Origin: Miltoncostaea sp963703045
Lineage (GTDB): Bacteria; Actinomycetota; Thermoleophilia; Miltoncostaeales; Miltoncostaeaceae
Length of the DNA: 64,000 nt
Reading direction: 5' to 3'
NCBI GenBank assembly: GCA_963703045.1
Contig: OY969782.1
Coordinates: 1,984,001 to 2,048,000 of the forward strand
Shown: in pieces, positions 60,492 through 64,000 of the stretch
How positions within the stretch are numbered: position 1 is the first letter of the stretch
How the letters are laid out: every line of letters begins with the position of its first letter
Notes under the pieces: generated by a model
Told to the model about the DNA's origin: nothing
Database searches by the model: none
Seen by the model: only the letters and a program-made list of their open reading frames with translations
Program-made: the position numbers and the translations under genes

Positions 60492-60529
60492 TAGCGTCGG
60501 CGTCCCGGAGCTGTGAGATTGGGGATGCG

Positions 60530-61958
60530 GTGCCGCAGCTGTTCACCGACTACACGACGGACGGCTTCTTCGACGAGATGTTCGAGGGCCCGGAGCGCCC
60601 CCGGGCCGAGTACGAGCGCCTGTTCTCGGGCCTGCGCGCGCTGCGGCCCGCGACCTTCGCGGCGCGCTCCGCCCTGGTCGACCGGGCCTATCTCACCCAG
60701 GGCATCACCTTCGCGCACGGCGGCCGCGAGCAGCCCTTCCCGTTCGACCTGCTGCCGCGCCTGATCCCGGCCGACGAGTGGGCCGTGCTGGCACGGGGCC
60801 TCGCGCAGCGCGTCCGCGCGCTCGACCTCTTCATCGCCGACATCTACGGCGAGCGCCGGTCGGTGAGCGAGGGCATCGTGCCCAACACCCTGGTCTCGAC
60901 CTGTGAGGGCTACGTGCGCGAGATGGCCGGCATCGTGCCGCCGCTCGGGCGCTTCGTGCACGTGGCGGGAGTCGACCTGGTGCGCGACGACCTCGGCGTC
61001 TGGCGCGTGCTCGAGGACAACCTGCGGTGCCCGTCCGGGCTGTCGTACGTGGTGCAGAACCGGGCCTTCATGCGCCGGGCGTTCCCCGAGGCCTTCGCCG
61101 ACCACCACGTGGAGCCGGTCGGCCACGCCCCCTTCCTGCTGCTGTCCGCGCTCATGGCGTCGCGGCCGGCGGGCCGCGACTCGCCGCGCGTCGTGGTGCT
61201 GACGCCGGGCCCGGCCAACGCCGCCTACTACGAGCACTCGTTCCTCGCCCAGCAGATGGGCGTGCCCCTGGTCGAGGGGCGCGACCTGACCGTGCGGGAC
61301 CGGCGCGTCTACCTGCGCACGACCGCGGGCCGCGAGCGGGTCGATGTCATCTACCGCCGCATCGACGACGGCTTCCTCGATCCGGCGGCGCTGCGGTCCG
61401 ACTCGCTGCTCGGCGTCGCCGGCCTGATGCAGGCCTGCCGCGAGGGCAACGTGTCGGTGTGCAACGCGGTCGGGACCGGGGTCGCCGACGACAAGGCCGT
61501 CTACGCCTACGTGCCCGACATCATCCGCCACTTCCTCGGCGAGGAGCCCATCCTCGAGCAGGTGCCCACCTACCTCCTCGAGCGCGAGGCCGAACGCGAG
61601 CACGCCCTCGCCAACCTCGACACCCTCGTGGTGAAGGCGGTCGACGGGGCCGGCGGCTACGGCATGCTGATCGGGCCGCACGCGAGCCCGGGAGAGCGCC
61701 AGGCGTTCGCGAAGCGCGTCCGGGCCAACCCGCGGGGGTACATCGCGCAGGAGACGATCAAGCTGTCGCGCGCCCCCGTGCTCGTCGGCGACCGCTTCGA
61801 GGGCCGGCACGTTCGACCTGCGGCCCTTCGTGCTCTACGGGGACCACCCGGTCGTGGTGCCCGGCGGCCTGACGCGCGTCGCCCTGCGCGACGGCTCGCT
61901 GGTCGTGAACTCGTCCCAGGGCGGCGGCAGCAAGGACACCTGGGTGCTGTCGAAGTGA
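60530..61958 (+). CDS. Circularly permuted ATP-grasp protein (one frameshift)
   Basis: About 475 residues. The family (CP-ATP-grasp type 2) shows FTDYTTDGFFDEMFEG at the start, IYGERRSVSEGIVP, VAGVDLVRDDLGVWRVLEDN, and MGVPLVEGRDL. Lys and acidic ATP-site residues lie in VVKAVDGAGGYGMLIGP and the C-terminal RPFVLYGD. At 61811-61813 an extra T (GTTCGAC where GTCGAC is expected) shifts the frame; removing it restores HVDLRPFVLYGDHPVVVPGG to a TGA at 61958. GTG start at 60530. With alpha-E and transglutaminase genes it makes a conserved peptide-ligase-type trio predicted to make or modify a peptide tag. Confidence 0.85.
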
Positions 61959-61968
61959 CGGCTCGCTG

Positions 61969-62979
61969 ATGCTCGCCCGCGTCGCCCAGACGCTCTACTG
62001 GACCGCCCGCGACCTCGAGAGGGCCGAGAGCTTCGCGCGCCTGCTCGAGGTGGGGCAGTCGGCGGCGCTCGAGGGCGACTCGTCGAACGGCGCCGGCGGG
62101 CGCCTGGTCTGGGAGCCGCTCGTGCGCATCGCCGGCGACGTCGAGGGCTTCCTCGACACGCACCGCCGGGCCGACGAGCGCAGCGTGCCCTGGTACCTCA
62201 CCTTCGGCCGCGACAACCGCGACAGCATCGTGGCCTGCCTCAACCGGGCACGCGAGAACGCCCGCTCGGTGCGCGACCGTCTGCCGACCGAGGTGTGGGA
62301 GGGCATCAACGACGCGTGGCTCGAGCTGATCGAGTGGCCGCCCGAGCGCGTCACCCGCGACGGCGTCTACCCCTTCTGCCAGGGCATCCGGCGATCGTCG
62401 TACCTGATCCTCGGCCTGGTCGAGCAGACCATGCGCCGCGACGAGGGCTGGCAGTTCATGCGCCTCGGCCGCTTCCTCGAGCGCGCCGAGCGCTCGGCGC
62501 GGCTCGTGCAGGAGCGCCACTCCGAGCACGGGCCCGATGAGGGCGTTGACGGGGTGCTCGACCTGCACGGCTGGCGCGCCCTGCTGGGCGACGCATCCGC
62601 GCACGAGGCCTACCTGCAGGTCGACGCCGCGGCGCTCTCGCCCGAGTCGATCAGCCGCTTCCTCATGCTCGACCCGCGCTTCCCGCGGTCGGTCGCGTTC
62701 TGCCTCTCGGAGGTCGAGTCGGCGATCGAGGATCTCATCGCCATGGACGCCATGGCTCCGAACCCCGCGCCGTTGATCCTCTCCCGGACCGCGCGCGACA
62801 TGGTCGAGGCCGCCGCCCGCCGGCCGTGGGGCGGCGCCGAGATCGCCGACGTCCTCGAGCAGCTGCTCGCCCGCTGCACCTCAATCGACACCGCGCTCGG
62901 CGAGTCGTGCTTCCTCGCCTCGTACGAGCGGACCCCGATCGGACAACATGCCCAGGCTTCACGCCAAGCACAGAACTGA
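61969..62979 (+). CDS. Alpha-E domain protein
   Basis: 336 residues, mostly helical. The N-terminus MLARVAQTLYWTARDLERAE and the repeated Arg/Glu-rich helices (FMRLGRFLERAERSARLVQ; RDNRDSIVACLNRARENARS) are diagnostic of the alpha-E family, always found with the CP-ATP-grasp gene. It is thought to help the ligase, but its activity is unknown. ATG at 61969, ten bases after the ligase stop; its 3' end overlaps the transglutaminase gene by 32 bases. Confidence 0.88.
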   Translation: MLARVAQTLYWTARDLERAESFARLLEVGQSAALEGDSSNGAGGRLVWEPLVRIAGDVEGFLDTHRRADERSVPWYLTFGRDNRDSIVACLNRARENARSVRDRLPTEVWEGINDAWLELIEWPPERVTRDGVYPFCQGIRRSSYLILGLVEQTMRRDEGWQFMRLGRFLERAERSARLVQERHSEHGPDEGVDGVLDLHGWRALLGDASAHEAYLQVDAAALSPESISRFLMLDPRFPRSVAFCLSEVESAIEDLIAMDAMAPNPAPLILSRTARDMVEAAARRPWGGAEIADVLEQLLARCTSIDTALGESCFLASYERTPIGQHAQASRQAQN

Positions 62980-63793
62980 GATCCGCTACGCCGGCACGGT
63001 CGGCGAGAGCGTCAACGAGATCCGCCTGCTGCCCTCCGGCAACGGCCGCCAGCAGGTCGAGTGGGCGACCGTGCGCGTCGAGCCGCCGGCCGAGCTGTTC
63101 GGTCATCGTGACGTGTACGGCAACGAGGTGCGCTGGTTCCAGCTCACGGAGCCGCACGGCACGCTGGTCGTGGAGGCCGAGGCGGTGGTGCAGACCCGGG
63201 CGGCCCCCCCGCGCGCCGGAGACCCGGGCGCGGGTTTCGCCGAGACGGCCGGCCGCGAGTACTCGGAGGCGCACGCCGAGTTCCTGTCCGGCTCACCGCA
63301 CATCCGCTGGGTCGAGCCGGTCGCCGGGTTCGCCGACGGCCTCGGCCTGCGCGAGTCCGACGGCGTGCTCACCTGGGGACGCGAGCTCGAGGCGGCGGTC
63401 AACCGCGCGATCACCTACACGCAGGGCGCGACCCGGGTTGACACCCCCATCGAGGAGGTCGTGCGCGCGGGCCGGGGCGTCTGCCAGGACATGGCCCACG
63501 TGATGATCGCCTGCGCCCGTCGCCGGGGGGTCGCGGCGCGCTACGTCTCGGGCTGGCTCAACCTGCCCGACCACGTGGGGCCGGGCGAGAGCCATGCCTG
63601 GGCCGAGCTCGCGATCCCCGGTCTCGGCTGGGTCGAGTTCGACCCGACCCACCCCGAGCCGGCCAGTGAGAACTACGTGCGGCTGGCCGTCGGGCGCGAC
63701 TACGACGACGTGGCGCCGCTGCGCGGCAGCTACGTCGGCCCGCCCACCGAGAGGATGGGCGTCACCGTCGAGGTGCGCGAGATCCCCGACTGA
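62948..63793 (+). CDS. Transglutaminase-like cysteine protease
   Basis: 281 residues. An N-terminal beta domain (RLHAKHRTEIRYAGTV) is followed by a transglutaminase core with catalytic Cys179 (GRGVCQDMAHVM), His in GESHAWAEL and Asp in FDPTHPEPA. Members next to CP-ATP-grasp and alpha-E genes are predicted to act as peptidases that trim or reverse the ligase product. ATG at 62948 lies inside the alpha-E gene. No signal peptide, so cytoplasmic. Last gene of the trio, followed by a hairpin. Confidence 0.9.
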   Translation: MPRLHAKHRTEIRYAGTVGESVNEIRLLPSGNGRQQVEWATVRVEPPAELFGHRDVYGNEVRWFQLTEPHGTLVVEAEAVVQTRAAPPRAGDPGAGFAETAGREYSEAHAEFLSGSPHIRWVEPVAGFADGLGLRESDGVLTWGRELEAAVNRAITYTQGATRVDTPIEEVVRAGRGVCQDMAHVMIACARRRGVAARYVSGWLNLPDHVGPGESHAWAELAIPGLGWVEFDPTHPEPASENYVRLAVGRDYDDVAPLRGSYVGPPTERMGVTVEVREIPD

Positions 63794-63800
63794 CGCGACG

Positions 63801-63834
63801 GGGCCGCCGCCGGGTCGTGCCGCGACGGCGGCCC
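63801..63834. terminator. Hairpin after the transglutaminase gene
   Basis: GGGCCGCCG (63801-63809) and CGGCGGCCC (63826-63834) form a 9-bp stem with a 16-base loop, 8 bases past the stop. Confidence 0.55.
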
Positions 63835-63926
63835 GTGTCGTCGTGCGCTCCGCCGTTCCGCCGCCCCTCGCGGGGCGACGTCGCCGGCGGATCATCCGTC
63901 GCGGAGTGAGGGGTGGGGCGCCGGCC

Positions 63927-64000
63927 TCACCGGCCGGCGCGACCACCCTCGATCGCCGCATCCAGAGGCGTCACCTCCTCACGGCCCGTCCGCCCGTGCC
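63927..64000 (-). CDS. Possible 3' end of a convergent gene (partial)
   Basis: On the minus strand a frame open at the window edge ends EEVTPLDAAIEGGRAGR with a TGA at 63929-63927. The composition is protein-like and the position, convergent beyond a terminator, is sensible, but only 24 codons are visible. The 92 bases between the hairpin and this end hold nothing I can name. Confidence 0.3.
   Translation of the reverse strand, partial: HGRTGREEVTPLDAAIEGGRAGR

Noticed and set aside
1..64000. Mobile elements, phage genes or a transferred island
   Set aside because: No transposase, integrase or terminal repeats were seen, and base composition looks uniform throughout.

Overview
The window is very GC-rich (roughly three quarters G+C by eye). 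It has tightly packed operons with many 4-base GTGA/ATGA overlaps, frequent GTG starts, and several apparently leaderless genes (a TAnnnT box 5-8 bases before the start codon). Gene content fits a free-living, aerobic actinobacterium: an A2-type cytochrome c oxidase operon, CtaB, system-I cytochrome c maturation genes, GlcDEF, TrpB2, HrcA/CIRCE-type groESL and the amidoligase-type ATP-grasp/alpha-E/transglutaminase trio. I would guess a deep-branching actinobacterial class such as Thermoleophilia, but this is inference from style and content. No rRNA was seen. I saw no insertion sequence, phage gene or CRISPR array.

Layout. 0-7 kb: an L,D-transpeptidase, a small zinc-ribbon/HTH-like gene, a 525-base gene-free stretch with four ~45-base repeats spaced 80-82 bases, the glycolate oxidase genes glcF-E-D (minus strand) and a HemY-like FAD enzyme. 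7-16 kb: ctaB, a drug-type MFS carrier, ctaC-ctaD-ctaE plus a lipoprotein cytochrome c, an SDR and a VanX-like dipeptidase. 15.7-24 kb: a long co-directional run of a UbiA/MqnP prenyltransferase, ccmABCD, siroheme/heme genes (precorrin-2 dehydrogenase, hemA, hemC, cobA-hemD) and a SAM hydrolase. 24-34 kb: mixed genes (ATP-grasp ligase, DsbA-like, large STAND-SARP regulator, acetoacetate decarboxylase family, bioY, DUF5718, formaldehyde-dehydrogenase-like, NAD epimerase). 34-41 kb: surface-glycan genes (four glycosyltransferases, a sulfotransferase) and glgX. 41-47 kb: two large PAS/SpoIIE-type phosphatases around an alpha/beta hydrolase. 47-53.5 kb: tRNA-Phe, a secreted protein, an EamA carrier, a two-component system, trpB2 and small proteins. 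53.5-64 kb: pyrE, rsgA, a striking tandem-repeat protein, NUDIX, ASCH, groES-groEL, an MFS carrier, and the ATP-grasp/alpha-E/transglutaminase operon.

Main points of interest. (1) A monocistronic gene at 55133-56182 encodes nine copies of a TGWEALEKWVG helix motif separated by Gly/Ser/Ala/Pro linkers and ends in an amphipathic C-terminal helix. I recognise no family; it looks like a multivalent scaffold. (2) CtaD carries a ~300-residue C-terminal extension that looks like two universal-stress-protein-type domains. (3) The intergenic repeats at 1.5-1.8 kb are unexplained. (4) Four otherwise normal genes (hemC, the formaldehyde-dehydrogenase-like gene, the epimerase, the circularly permuted ATP-grasp gene) are interrupted by single-base indels, mostly in short G/C runs, and RsgA has an altered P-loop. 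This pattern argues for consensus errors in the sequence rather than real gene decay, and should be borne in mind when using this annotation.
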